From: Natronoarchaeum rubrum
GTDB lineage: Archaea > Halobacteriota > Halobacteria > Halobacteriales > Natronoarchaeaceae
Assembly (NCBI RefSeq): GCF_024494695.1
Contig: NZ_JANHDP010000008.1
Span: 192,059 to 256,058 of the forward strand
DNA: 64,000 nt
Direction: 5' to 3'
Shown: positions 1 through 7,472 of the stretch, piece after piece
Numbering within the stretch: position 1 is the stretch's first letter
Layout: every line of letters starts with the position of its first letter
Program-made: the position numbers and the translations under genes
Notes under the pieces: generated by a model
Seen by the model: only the letters and a program-made list of their open reading frames with translations
Told to the model about the DNA's origin: nothing
Database searches by the model: none

Positions 1-1
1 C

Positions 2-322
2 GACGCGACGCTCGACGCGCTCGCTCGTCACGACGTTCCGCTGGTGTTCTCGGGCCACCACCACCTGCCGGCGACGAACCGCGAGCGCGGCGTCCGCGAG
101 GTGATCGCGCCCGCGCTGTGCTCGTACCCGCGCGCGTACCTGCTCGCGGAGGTCGGCCCCGAGGGCACGACGATCCGATTCGTCCCCGTCGAGACGCCGA
201 CGGGCGCCGTCGACGTGCGCGTCCACGGCGCGGGCGGGAATCGGGTCGGCCGCAAAGTGACGGAGTGGGCCGAGCGTCGACTCGCCGCGTTTCCGCTCGT
301 CGACGAGCGGGGAGGCGAGTGA
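2..322 (+). CDS. Metallophosphoesterase, C-terminal part (gene starts before the window)
   Basis: The open frame runs in from the left edge, so only about 106 C-terminal residues are present. A Gly-His-His-His run (residues about 18-21 of the visible part) follows a beta-strand-like LVFSG, which matches the GHxH metal-binding motif near the C terminus of calcineurin-like phosphoesterases. The rest (SYPRAYLLAEVG, then a short beta-rich tail) resembles the last strands of that fold. The metal ligands expected in the N-terminal half lie outside the window, so the substrate cannot be inferred. The stop is one base before the ATG of the next gene, which suggests co-transcription. Confidence 0.65.
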   Translation, partial: DATLDALARHDVPLVFSGHHHLPATNRERGVREVIAPALCSYPRAYLLAEVGPEGTTIRFVPVETPTGAVDVRVHGAGGNRVGRKVTEWAERRLAAFPLVDERGGE

Positions 323-323
323 G

Positions 324-1220
324 ATGCCGTCCGGCGACGCTGACGCCGAACAGCGAACGCCGAAGGGGACGTCCCGCCGGACGATGCTGCGCTCGATCGG
401 CGCGTTGGGCGTGCTCGGCGCGGTCGACGCCGGGCGCTGGGTCGGCCCGTGGAACCGTCCCTTCACCGTGCTCCGAACGCCGGCGTCGACGCGGCTGGCG
501 GACGTCGGGACGCCGGAGGAGCGCGAAGCGCAGTCCGACGCGGACGCAGCGGCGTCCGGACGCCGATCGCTGGGCGATGATCCGGAGCTGGCCGTCGAGC
601 GCGTCCCGACACCGACGGCCGCGCTGTCGGGGCTCGTCGATGGGCGCGCCGCGGCGGCGGAGCTCGATCCTCTCGCCGCGCTGCTGGCCGAGCGAGCCGG
701 CATCGGCACCGTCGCGCTGCGGGCGACCGACGAGCGCCTGAACGATAGCGACGGTCGACGCGTCGAGAGCGTCCTCGCGACCGCTCGCGGGGATATCGCT
801 GGCATCGAGGACCTGCGCGACCGGAGCGTCGTGCTCGGCGACCCGCTCTGTGGCATCGACTCGCTGTACCCGCTCGGGACGATCGAGGACGCTCTCGGCG
901 ACGACGCCGCGCTCCAGTGGGTCGACAGCGGGAGCGCGACAGGCGTTGCGGAGGACGCCGCGGCCGTCGGAACGACCGCGACTGCAGCCGACCGGGCCGG
1001 CCTGCGCACGGTCGCGATCGCCGGTGATCTTTCCCGACCGGTCGTCGTCGCGAGCGCCGCGATGCCCCGGGTCGAGCGCGAGCGGTTCGTCGACGCCGCG
1101 CGCGCCGTCGCGTCGGACCGAGAAGGGTGGTTCGGGACCGTCAGCCGGGTCGACGCCGACGCGCTGGACGCCGTCGCGGAGCGGGCCGCCGCACTGGGCG
1201 TCCGCCTCGACGCGCTGTAG
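324..1220 (+). CDS. PhnD-like (phosphate/phosphonate-type) substrate-binding protein with Tat-like signal
   Basis: 298 residues. The N terminus has an SRRTMLRS stretch followed by a short hydrophobic run (GALGVLGAV), like a twin-arginine signal, so export is likely. There is no lipobox Cys. The centre (residues about 165-200: DIAGIEDLRDRSVVLGDPLCGIDSLYPL) resembles the segment of PhnD/SsuA-type binding proteins where the ligand loop sits after a DL(K/R)G strand. No permease or ATPase gene is adjacent; the upstream neighbour is a phosphoesterase, one base away. The family is inferred from this segment only. A divergent protein of another periplasmic-binding class is possible. Confidence 0.5.
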   Translation: MPSGDADAEQRTPKGTSRRTMLRSIGALGVLGAVDAGRWVGPWNRPFTVLRTPASTRLADVGTPEEREAQSDADAAASGRRSLGDDPELAVERVPTPTAALSGLVDGRAAAAELDPLAALLAERAGIGTVALRATDERLNDSDGRRVESVLATARGDIAGIEDLRDRSVVLGDPLCGIDSLYPLGTIEDALGDDAALQWVDSGSATGVAEDAAAVGTTATAADRAGLRTVAIAGDLSRPVVVASAAMPRVERERFVDAARAVASDREGWFGTVSRVDADALDAVAERAAALGVRLDAL

Positions 1221-1356
1221 GGCAGGTTGCCGGAATCGCCGATCCGGCGACGCGGCGAGAAGTATAATCCGACGCCCAACAGACGCTTACGGCCCGCACC
1301 GTGGTGTGTGCTCCTGCAATGCTCTCGATCACAGTACGACGCCGGAGGGCCGACGG

Positions 1357-2310
1357 ATGACCGATCTCGGCTACGCGCTCATCAGCGAGGAGCACGGCCC
1401 GGACGCGCTGGTCGACAACGCGGTCCGCGCGGAGGAGGTCGGCTTCGAGTACGCGACGATCTCGGATCACTTCCACCCGTGGACGAGCACGCAGGGCGAG
1501 AGCCCGTTCGTCTGGAGCACGATCGGCGCCATCGCGCGCGAGACGGAGGAGATCGAACTGGGAACCGCGGTGACCTGCCCGACGGGGCGGATCCACCCCG
1601 CGATCGTCGCGCAGGCCGCCGCGACCGCCGCGACGATGCTGCCCGATCGATTCTTCCTCGGCCTCGGCACCGGAGAGGCGCTCAACGAGCACGTCGTCGG
1701 GGAGCACTGGCCGCCCCACCACGTCCGCCTGGAGAAGCTCGTCGAGGCCGTCGACGTGATCCGGACGCTCTGGGACGGCGGCATGCACAGTCACGACGGC
1801 GAGCACTTCACGGTCGAGAACGCCCAGCTGTTCACGCTGCCCGACGACCCGCCGCCGCTCTATCTGGCCGCCGACGGGGAGTCGAGCGGGCGGGCGGCGG
1901 CCGACGTGGGCGACGGAATCATCAGCACGGCGCCGCGCGAGGGCGTCGTCGACACGTACGCCGAGAGCGCGGACGATCCCGGCCCGAAGCACGGCCAGCT
2001 GACGGTCTGCTGGGCCGAGACCGAGGACGAAGCGATCGAAACCGCCTACGAGCAGTGGCCCAACACTGCGCTGGCGGGCGAACTCACCCAGTTGCTCCCG
2101 ACGCCGACACACTTCGAGCAGGCCTGTGGGATGGTCGAGAAAGAGGACGTCGCCGAAAAGGTCGTCGCCGGCGACGACGCCGACGAGTACATCGAGCAGA
2201 TCGAGCAGTTCGAGGACGCGGGGTACGATCGCGTCCACGTCCACCAGATCGGCCCCGATCAGGAGGGGTTCCTGGAGTTCGCGCGCGAAGAGATTCTTCC
2301 GTCGTTCTGA
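1357..2310 (+). CDS. LLM-class flavin/F420-dependent oxidoreductase (G6PDH-related subfamily)
   Basis: 317 residues from the ATG at 1357; the open frame extends far upstream but without family similarity. The protein is a luciferase-like TIM barrel: an N-terminal strand (LGYALISEEH), then EEVGFEYATISDHFHPW, the typical LLM cofactor-pocket segment, then GTAVTCPTGRIHPAIVAQAAATAATMLPDRFFLGLGTGEALNEH, the strong signature of the TIGR03557-type F420-dependent group. In this group the protein uses coenzyme F420 to oxidise an alcohol or sugar; the substrate is unknown here. The gene is monocistronic. A TATA-like tataat at about 1263 would imply a leader of about 65 nt, so the promoter is uncertain. 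Confidence 0.85.
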   Translation: MTDLGYALISEEHGPDALVDNAVRAEEVGFEYATISDHFHPWTSTQGESPFVWSTIGAIARETEEIELGTAVTCPTGRIHPAIVAQAAATAATMLPDRFFLGLGTGEALNEHVVGEHWPPHHVRLEKLVEAVDVIRTLWDGGMHSHDGEHFTVENAQLFTLPDDPPPLYLAADGESSGRAAADVGDGIISTAPREGVVDTYAESADDPGPKHGQLTVCWAETEDEAIETAYEQWPNTALAGELTQLLPTPTHFEQACGMVEKEDVAEKVVAGDDADEYIEQIEQFEDAGYDRVHVHQIGPDQEGFLEFAREEILPSF

Positions 2311-2393
2311 TCGGTGGCCGACCCGCCGCTGGGGCCGACGCCGCGGACGCTGCGGACGTCGATCGGTGGCCGGCGGTCCAGCCGGTCCGACCG

Positions 2394-2399
2394 TTTATA
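2394..2399 (+). promoter_or_regulatory. TATA element for the gene at 2424
   Basis: The sequence TTTATA is centred about 28 nt before the ATG at 2424. This is the spacing expected for a leaderless haloarchaeal transcript and it supports that start. Confidence 0.6.
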
Positions 2400-2423
2400 C
2401 CGGATGCCGCGGCGAGAGTCCCC

Positions 2424-2873
2424 ATGCCAACGTACGAGGCGTTCCTGTCGGACGACCGGGCGATCGAGGGGCTACCGATCAGACTCGTGGTCGCGATCGT
2501 CGTCGGCGTCGCCAGCCTCAGCATCATGATGTCGATGCTCGGCGGCATCGGGACGCTCGGATCGACGGAGCTGGACGCACAGCCCGAACAAGAAGTGATC
2601 GACGCCGACGACCGGACGCTCGGCGTGACCGTCGTCGACGAGAGCGGCGAGCCGGTCGAGGGCGCGACGGTCGTCGTCGACGGCGACTCCGCACAGCTCG
2701 ACGAGATCGCGACCGGCACCTCGGGCGAGGACGGGACGGCGTCGGTCGAAATCGACCCCGAACTCCGCGAGAATCAGGACCGGGGCACGCTGCAGATCGA
2801 CATCAAGCCGCCCAGCGGCACCGACTTCCAGGATAAGCGACAGAACACAGAGGTGCTAGTCGTCGACCGGTAG
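2424..2873 (+). CDS. Membrane-anchored protein with carboxypeptidase-regulatory-like domain
   Basis: 149 residues. One transmembrane helix is at about residues 19-42 (LPIRLVVAIVVGVASLSIMMSM), followed by an acidic linker. An Ig-like beta domain starts at about residue 66 (LGVTVVDESGEPVEGATVVVDG), the classical opening of a carboxypeptidase-regulatory/CNA-B-like repeat. The topology is probably a short cytosolic tail with the beta domain outside the cell. The start is chosen because the TATA element sits 28 nt upstream. No enzymatic residues are visible, and the role is probably structural or surface binding. It stands alone between two unrelated genes. Confidence 0.7.
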   Translation: MPTYEAFLSDDRAIEGLPIRLVVAIVVGVASLSIMMSMLGGIGTLGSTELDAQPEQEVIDADDRTLGVTVVDESGEPVEGATVVVDGDSAQLDEIATGTSGEDGTASVEIDPELRENQDRGTLQIDIKPPSGTDFQDKRQNTEVLVVDR

Positions 2874-2935
2874 GCGGCGTCAGCACGTCGGGTCGTCCGG
2901 CGGCGGCCGGACCGTCGCGCGACGCCGCTGCCCGA

Positions 2936-3673
2936 TCAGCGATCCTCCCAGTCGATCCAGTCGCGCTGCCAGCCGTGGCGGGACTCGGCTTCGCGGCGGG
3001 CGCGCTCGCGATCCTCGCGAGCCGTTCGGTTGCGCTCGACCGCGTCGACCTGCTCGCCGTCGACCAGCAGCGGCGCGAACGCCACGCCGCCGAGTTCTTC
3101 GGCCTCGCCGTCGGCGTCGAACGCGGTGAGCGACTGCTCGCTGGCGCCCCGCGGCAACACCAGCCGGCCGTCCTCGGCCAACTGGTCGAGCAAGGCATCG
3201 GGCGGCCGGACGGCGGCGGCTTCCAGCAGGATTCGGTCGTAGGGCGCGTACTCGGGCAGTCCGTCGGCGCCGTCGCGGCGGTCGACCAGCACCTCGCCGT
3301 AGCCGGCGTCCGCGAGGTTGCTTCTAGCTTCGAGCACGAGGGGACGTGCGATATCGAGGGCGTGGACGTTGCGGGGACCGGCGATCTCGGCTGCGACGGC
3401 GGCGGTGTAGCCGACGCCCGCGCCGACGATCAGCACCGACTGTTCCGATTCGACGTCGAGCGCTTCGAGCAGTCGCGCCGCCGTGCTCGGGGCGAGAATT
3501 CGCGTCCCGAGGCGCTGATGGCTGGTGTCGGCGTACGCGCCGCGATCGTCCTCCACGAACTCGTGGCGCGGGACCTCCCGCATCGCCACGCTCACCTGAT
3601 CGCTGCGGACGACCGCCTTTGCCTCGTGTTCGAGGCTGTCGACCATGTCGTCGCGCAGCACCGCGGGTTCCAT
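2936..3673 (-). CDS. Protein-L-isoaspartate O-methyltransferase family protein (divergent paralogue)
   Basis: 245 residues with a Rossmann methyltransferase fold. RHEFV (residues about 35-39) is the conserved PCMT substrate-side motif, and SVLIVGAGVGYTAAVAAEIAG (about 79-99) is SAM motif I. LVLPRG (about 178) is the late strand. PCMT repairs isoaspartyl residues in aged proteins. Motif I reads GAGVGY rather than the usual GTG(S/C)GY, and a charged tail of about 30 residues ends in RDWIDWEDR, so this copy may have drifted in function. It lies 137 bp beyond the stop of a second, more canonical PCMT gene on the same strand. Confidence 0.8.
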   Translation of the reverse strand: MEPAVLRDDMVDSLEHEAKAVVRSDQVSVAMREVPRHEFVEDDRGAYADTSHQRLGTRILAPSTAARLLEALDVESEQSVLIVGAGVGYTAAVAAEIAGPRNVHALDIARPLVLEARSNLADAGYGEVLVDRRDGADGLPEYAPYDRILLEAAAVRPPDALLDQLAEDGRLVLPRGASEQSLTAFDADGEAEELGGVAFAPLLVDGEQVDAVERNRTAREDRERARREAESRHGWQRDWIDWEDR

Positions 3674-3810
3674 GTTTCAGGCGACGGTCCGGACGGTTAA
3701 GAATCGCGCGGCTGCTCGAGGTTGGCTGGCCTGCTATCGCAAGGAAGCACGGAGCAATCGGGCGAACGGCACCGCTCCGCGGGTGAGCAGCTGCGCGCTG
3801 ACGCCGCGGT

Positions 3811-4467
3811 TCATCCGCGCATCTGCACGAACCTGACGCCGCCACGGTCCTCGACGTCGAACTCGCCGTCGGATCGCTTGCGGTACCGCTGCAACGTCTG
3901 GCTACGCGTACCGATCGGCGCCAGCGCGACGCCGCCCTCGCGCAGCTGTTCGCCGACGGCGTCGGGGAACTCGCGGGCAGCGCAGGTCAGGTACGCCGCA
4001 TCGTAGGGGGCGTGCTCGGGCCAGCCCTCGCGCCCGTCGCCGACGCGGACCGAAACGTCACCGTAGCCGAGTTCGGCGAGCGTCTCGCGGGCTCGATCCG
4101 CGAGATCATCGCTGTACTCGACGCTGTAGACGTGCTCGGGACCGACGGCCTCGGCGGTGACCGCGGCGTGGTAGCCACAGCCCGTGCCGACCTCGAGCAC
4201 GTCGTCGCCCGGTGCGGCGTCGAGCAACTCGACCATGATGCCGACCATGTGTGGCGCGCTGATCGTCTGGTCGTCGCCGATCGGCAGCGGGCGGTCGGCG
4301 TAGGCGTTCCCGCGGCGCCCCTCGGGGACGAACTCGTGACGCGGCACCGCGCGAAGGGCGTCGAGCGTCGCCTCGTCGGTGACCCGGTCGCTCTCCGCGA
4401 GTCGGTCGACCATCCGGTCGCGTCGGACCTCGAACGAGTCGTCGGGAGCGTCGTCGGAGCCGAACAT
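3811..4467 (-). CDS. pcm: Protein-L-isoaspartate O-methyltransferase
   Basis: 218 residues from the ATG at 4467; a longer reading from 4503 adds only 12 basic residues untypical of the family. Conserved features are RHEFVPE near residue 41, IGDDQTISAPHMV (the PCMT active-site loop with the conserved Ser), and VLEVGTGCGYHAAVTAE (SAM motif I). GDGREGWPEHAPYDA (motif II) and APIGTRSQTL, the usual C-terminal strand, follow. The expected reaction is SAM-dependent methylation of L-isoaspartyl side chains for protein repair in the cytosol. Its length matches archaeal PCMTs. It is probably co-transcribed with the divergent paralogue downstream. Confidence 0.9.
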   Translation of the reverse strand: MFGSDDAPDDSFEVRRDRMVDRLAESDRVTDEATLDALRAVPRHEFVPEGRRGNAYADRPLPIGDDQTISAPHMVGIMVELLDAAPGDDVLEVGTGCGYHAAVTAEAVGPEHVYSVEYSDDLADRARETLAELGYGDVSVRVGDGREGWPEHAPYDAAYLTCAAREFPDAVGEQLREGGVALAPIGTRSQTLQRYRKRSDGEFDVEDRGGVRFVQMRG

Positions 4468-4540
4468 GGATAGCAGGCGTCGGATGGTGCGGGGGAGTCG
4501 CACGATTCGAGCGAGTTGGCCCCTAGATCGTGGAACCGCC

Positions 4541-5191
4541 TTACCAGGCCGACCAGGCGGTCGTCGACTCGTCGCGAACGTACAGTCGCTTCACGTCCTT
4601 GGCGGTCGCCGAGTCGCCGGGGTGGTCGAGCTTGTCGTGGTTGTAGCCGACGGCGTCGTCGCGGACGTAGATCCCCTCGACGGTGAACTCTTCGCCGCCG
4701 AGCTCGTCGGTGGCGTCGACCGTGAACTCGTAGTCGCCGGGGACCTGCAGCGTGACGCTGCGGGTGTCGTCTCGCTTCCCGTCTTTCGGATGAATCGTCG
4801 CGTTGACGCCGACGTTGCCCACCGCGCGCGTCCAGATCGTGTCGACGTCCTCGGCGGTCGCTCCCTCGACGCGTCCGCCGGTGTCGAGTTCGAGGCTGGT
4901 GATCCGGACGGTCATGATCGCCTCCTCCGTGTCGAGGACGAACTCCTCGCCGACGGCGAGCGTCTCGTCGGCCGGCGGCTCGGCCGTCGCGGTGAACGAT
5001 TCGCCTTCCTGAGAGACGACGACGTTCCGCTGGACCGTGGTGTCGCGCTCGATCTTCGTCTTGTGGACGTGATCGCACTCCGTGCATCGTACCGTCGCCT
5101 GGCCGCCGTCCTTGAGCAACTCGTGGACCGTCTCGACGTCCGGCGAACACGAGGGGCACGCGGCGGCCACGCGCTCCGCAGTCTCAGTCAT
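4541..5191 (-). CDS. HVO_0476-type zinc-finger protein
   Basis: 216 residues from the ATG at 5191. The N terminus carries two CxxC-type pairs (ACPSCS and VRCTECDH, residues about 10-40), forming one zinc ribbon. After it comes an acidic beta-rich region with TVQRNVVVSQEGES, and the protein ends WSAW. The layout matches an archaeal family of unknown function with an N-terminal zinc finger. The start is supported by a CTTATAC element on the minus strand about 28 nt upstream. I see no catalytic motif; nucleic-acid or protein binding is only a guess. Confidence 0.75.
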   Translation of the reverse strand: MTETAERVAAACPSCSPDVETVHELLKDGGQATVRCTECDHVHKTKIERDTTVQRNVVVSQEGESFTATAEPPADETLAVGEEFVLDTEEAIMTVRITSLELDTGGRVEGATAEDVDTIWTRAVGNVGVNATIHPKDGKRDDTRSVTLQVPGDYEFTVDATDELGGEEFTVEGIYVRDDAVGYNHDKLDHPGDSATAKDVKRLYVRDESTTAWSAW

Positions 5192-5215
5192 ACTGGTGTG
5201 GTAGCGCCCCCGAGC

Positions 5216-5222
5216 GTATAAG
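5216..5222 (-). promoter_or_regulatory. TATA element for the zinc-finger gene
   Basis: CTTATAC on the minus strand is centred about 28 nt before the ATG at 5191, consistent with a leaderless transcript. Confidence 0.55.
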
Positions 5223-5352
5223 CAGTGGGAGTGACGGGCGGCGATAGCCGGCGAACGTCGACAGCGAGAGCGTGCCGGGACAACAAGCGGAGGCTCTGTG
5301 ATAGGTTTGCGCTGCCGACGCGTCGCCGGCAAGCCTTCCCAGTCCGATAGCA

Positions 5353-5358
5353 CTTTTA
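5353..5358 (+). promoter_or_regulatory. TATA-like element for phoU
   Basis: CTTTTA is centred about 27 nt before the phoU ATG at 5383. Confidence 0.5.
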
Positions 5359-5382
5359 CCGCAAGAGGAGCACCCTACCAGT

Positions 5383-6060
5383 ATGGCTCGAAACGATTTC
5401 CAGCAGCAACTCGCTGACCTGGAGGAAGACGTACTGTACATGAGCGAACTCGTCCTCGAACGGCTCCGCAAGGGACTCGACGCGCTCGAACAGAAAGACC
5501 GCGAGACCGCCCGAGAGGTCATCGAGGGCGACCACGAGATCAACCAGCTGTATCTCGAACTCGAACAGGACTGCATCGACCTGCTCGCGCTCCAGCAGCC
5601 CGTCGCGAGCGACCTGCGCTTTATCGCCTCGTCGTTCAAGATCATCACCGACCTCGAGCGCGTCGGCGACCTCGCGACGAACCTGGCGGAGTACTCGCTG
5701 AACGCTTACGAGGACGTGTTTCCAGAAGTCGACGTGCAGGCGATCGGGGCGCTGACCCACGACATGATCGAGGACGCGATGGCCGCCTACGCCGAGCGCG
5801 ACACCGACGCCTGCCGAGCGATCGCGGCGGGCGACGACGAGCTCGACGAGCTGTGCGAGCAGGCCAGCCAGACCGTCGTTCGGGACCTGATCGAGCGCGA
5901 ACTCGACGCGCCCGAGGACGAGGAGATCGAGGAGCTGCTCAACGACGTTTCGCGGCTGCTCCTGACGATCCGGGACCTCGAACGCGTCGGCGACCACGCG
6001 GTCAACATCTCCGCGCGGACGCTGTACATGGTCGAGAGCGACGACGAACTGATCTACTGA
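5383..6060 (+). CDS. phoU: Phosphate signalling complex protein PhoU
   Basis: 225 residues, the usual PhoU length, all alpha-helical. It contains two copies of the PhoU three-helix repeat with the metal-binding E/DxxxD patterns: DLRFIASSFKIITDLERVGDLATN (residues about 79-102) and LLLTIRDLERVGDHAVNISA (about 195-214). PhoU proteins modulate Pst phosphate transport and phosphate signalling at the membrane. No pst genes are in the window, so it acts from a distance or belongs to another phosphate system. It converges with the winged-helix gene on the other strand, with 6 bp between stops. Confidence 0.93.
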   Translation: MARNDFQQQLADLEEDVLYMSELVLERLRKGLDALEQKDRETAREVIEGDHEINQLYLELEQDCIDLLALQQPVASDLRFIASSFKIITDLERVGDLATNLAEYSLNAYEDVFPEVDVQAIGALTHDMIEDAMAAYAERDTDACRAIAAGDDELDELCEQASQTVVRDLIERELDAPEDEEIEELLNDVSRLLLTIRDLERVGDHAVNISARTLYMVESDDELIY

Positions 6061-6066
6061 GAACGG

Positions 6067-6621
6067 TTACTGGCCGTCGTAGCGCCACGTCTCGCCGCCC
6101 CAGCGCGGATCGACGACGCCCGGCAGATCGCCCAGCCGGTCGCTGACAGTTTCCCACCACGAGTCGGGGTCGTCGTACCCCGCCGCGTGAGAGGGGTAGA
6201 CGTCGCGCTTGAACTCCGCCTCCTCCAGCTCTTCTTCCTCGCGCAACCGATCGAAGGCGGCGCGGACGGCGTCCCGGCGCCAGTCGCACATCATCTGGCT
6301 GATGCCGGGCATCTCCATGTCCTTCAACAGTTCGTCGACGCGCTCGTCGATCGGGCGGTCGTCGCTCTCGGCGCCGGCGAACGTCGCGCGCGGCCGAAAC
6401 CACACCGTCAGCGGCGGCTCATCGCGCACCTGTTTGCGCCGGAGCTCGCCCGCTCGACAGAGCGCGTCGAGCTTGCTGCGCGCCTCGTACTCGGTCGTCG
6501 CGATGGCGTCGGCGATCTCGGCGGCGGTGCGTGGCTCGGCGCCGTCGAACTCGGTCAGCAGCTCCTCGTCGGGGACCTCCTCGACGAACTGGCCCCAGCT
6601 GCGATCGTCGTTGTCGCTCAT
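6067..6621 (-). CDS. Winged-helix domain protein, function unknown
   Basis: 184 residues from the ATG at 6621. The N-terminal third (PRTAAEIADAIATTEYEARSKLDALCRAGELRRKQV) reads as a winged helix-turn-helix with a recognition helix and wing, followed by TVWFRP. The C-terminal half is acidic and Trp-rich (DDPDSWWETVSDRLGDLPGVVDPRWGGETWRYDGQ), probably helical, and I recognise no motif in it. A DNA-binding regulator is the simplest reading. The transcription unit is single and convergent with phoU. Confidence 0.6.
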   Translation of the reverse strand: MSDNDDRSWGQFVEEVPDEELLTEFDGAEPRTAAEIADAIATTEYEARSKLDALCRAGELRRKQVRDEPPLTVWFRPRATFAGAESDDRPIDERVDELLKDMEMPGISQMMCDWRRDAVRAAFDRLREEEELEEAEFKRDVYPSHAAGYDDPDSWWETVSDRLGDLPGVVDPRWGGETWRYDGQ

Positions 6622-6752
6622 GGGTCGACCTCTCCGGACGGCATCATTTTTTCCTTTCTCGGCGGTCGGTAATGTAGTTGTGGGTGGTCGGCGGGGAGAC
6701 CATCGGTCGACAGCCGACACCGATTTGACGGTCCCCCGCAAAAGCGCGGGTG

Positions 6753-7472
6753 ATGACCGACGACGAGTCGACGTTCGAAGCGATCCCGGGCGAGGGAATG
6801 GAAGCTGAGGACGCCCACGCCCCGCTGGACGTTGAGGCGGCGTTCGACGACGTGACAGTCGTCATCCCGTCCGCGCGGGAGGACAACTACACCCTGCAGA
6901 GCCTGCCCGAGTTCGTCGACTACGTCGTGGCGCGCGACGAGGGGCTCAACGTCGCTCGGAACCGCGGAATCGAGCGAGCCGAGGGCGACTGGATCGTCCT
7001 CGCCGACGACGACATCACCTTTCCGACTCGTCTGACCGCGATCCTGATCGACTCGATGCACCCGGGACAGCTCGTCGGACTCGAAGACTTCTGGCCGATG
7101 GACTGGGTGATCGGCCGGTTCATGATCTTCCACCGTTCGCTGTGGGAGCGCGCCGGCGGCTTCGACGAGCGGCGGCCCCACGGCGGCGACACGGACTTCG
7201 CCGTCAGCTGCGAGAAAGCGGGCGCGACGACGCTCCGCCTCCCGCGCAACGCCATCCCGCACCACGACGCCGAATCGTCGTTCTCGACGTCGAGCCACGC
7301 CGAGTGGCTGTGGTACCTGCTGCGCCGGCATCCGCTGGCGATCGCCCCGAAAGCCGTCAAGCTGGGGCTGTCGAACCTCGGCGTCCTATCGCCCGAACCG
7401 GATCGCAAAGAGTATCCTGACGACTGGCAAAGCCAGATCTACCGCCGACCCTCCGAGGACCGCAACTCATGA
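6753..7472 (+). CDS. Family 2 (GT-A) glycosyltransferase-like protein
   Basis: 239 residues from the ATG at 6753; a GTG one codon earlier is possible. It reads as a GT-A fold: VTVVIPSAREDN (residues about 34-45) is the first strand. EGLNVARNRGIERAEGDWIVLADDDITFP holds the DDD triad, equivalent to the DxD motif that binds the metal and nucleotide sugar. Then follow ERAGGFDER and GGDTDFAVSCEKAG (acceptor-side ED/GD motif). No transmembrane helix is present. It overlaps the next gene (sulfatase-like) by ATGA, so both are translated from one mRNA. It opens the glycan cluster and probably transfers a sugar to a lipid-linked glycan. Confidence 0.8.
   Translation: MTDDESTFEAIPGEGMEAEDAHAPLDVEAAFDDVTVVIPSAREDNYTLQSLPEFVDYVVARDEGLNVARNRGIERAEGDWIVLADDDITFPTRLTAILIDSMHPGQLVGLEDFWPMDWVIGRFMIFHRSLWERAGGFDERRPHGGDTDFAVSCEKAGATTLRLPRNAIPHHDAESSFSTSSHAEWLWYLLRRHPLAIAPKAVKLGLSNLGVLSPEPDRKEYPDDWQSQIYRRPSEDRNS

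Noticed and set aside
6738..6752. Small hairpin CCCGC-AAAA-GCGCGGG as terminator
   Set aside because: It is only a 5-bp stem directly before the start at 6753 and no T-run follows, so it has no clear function.
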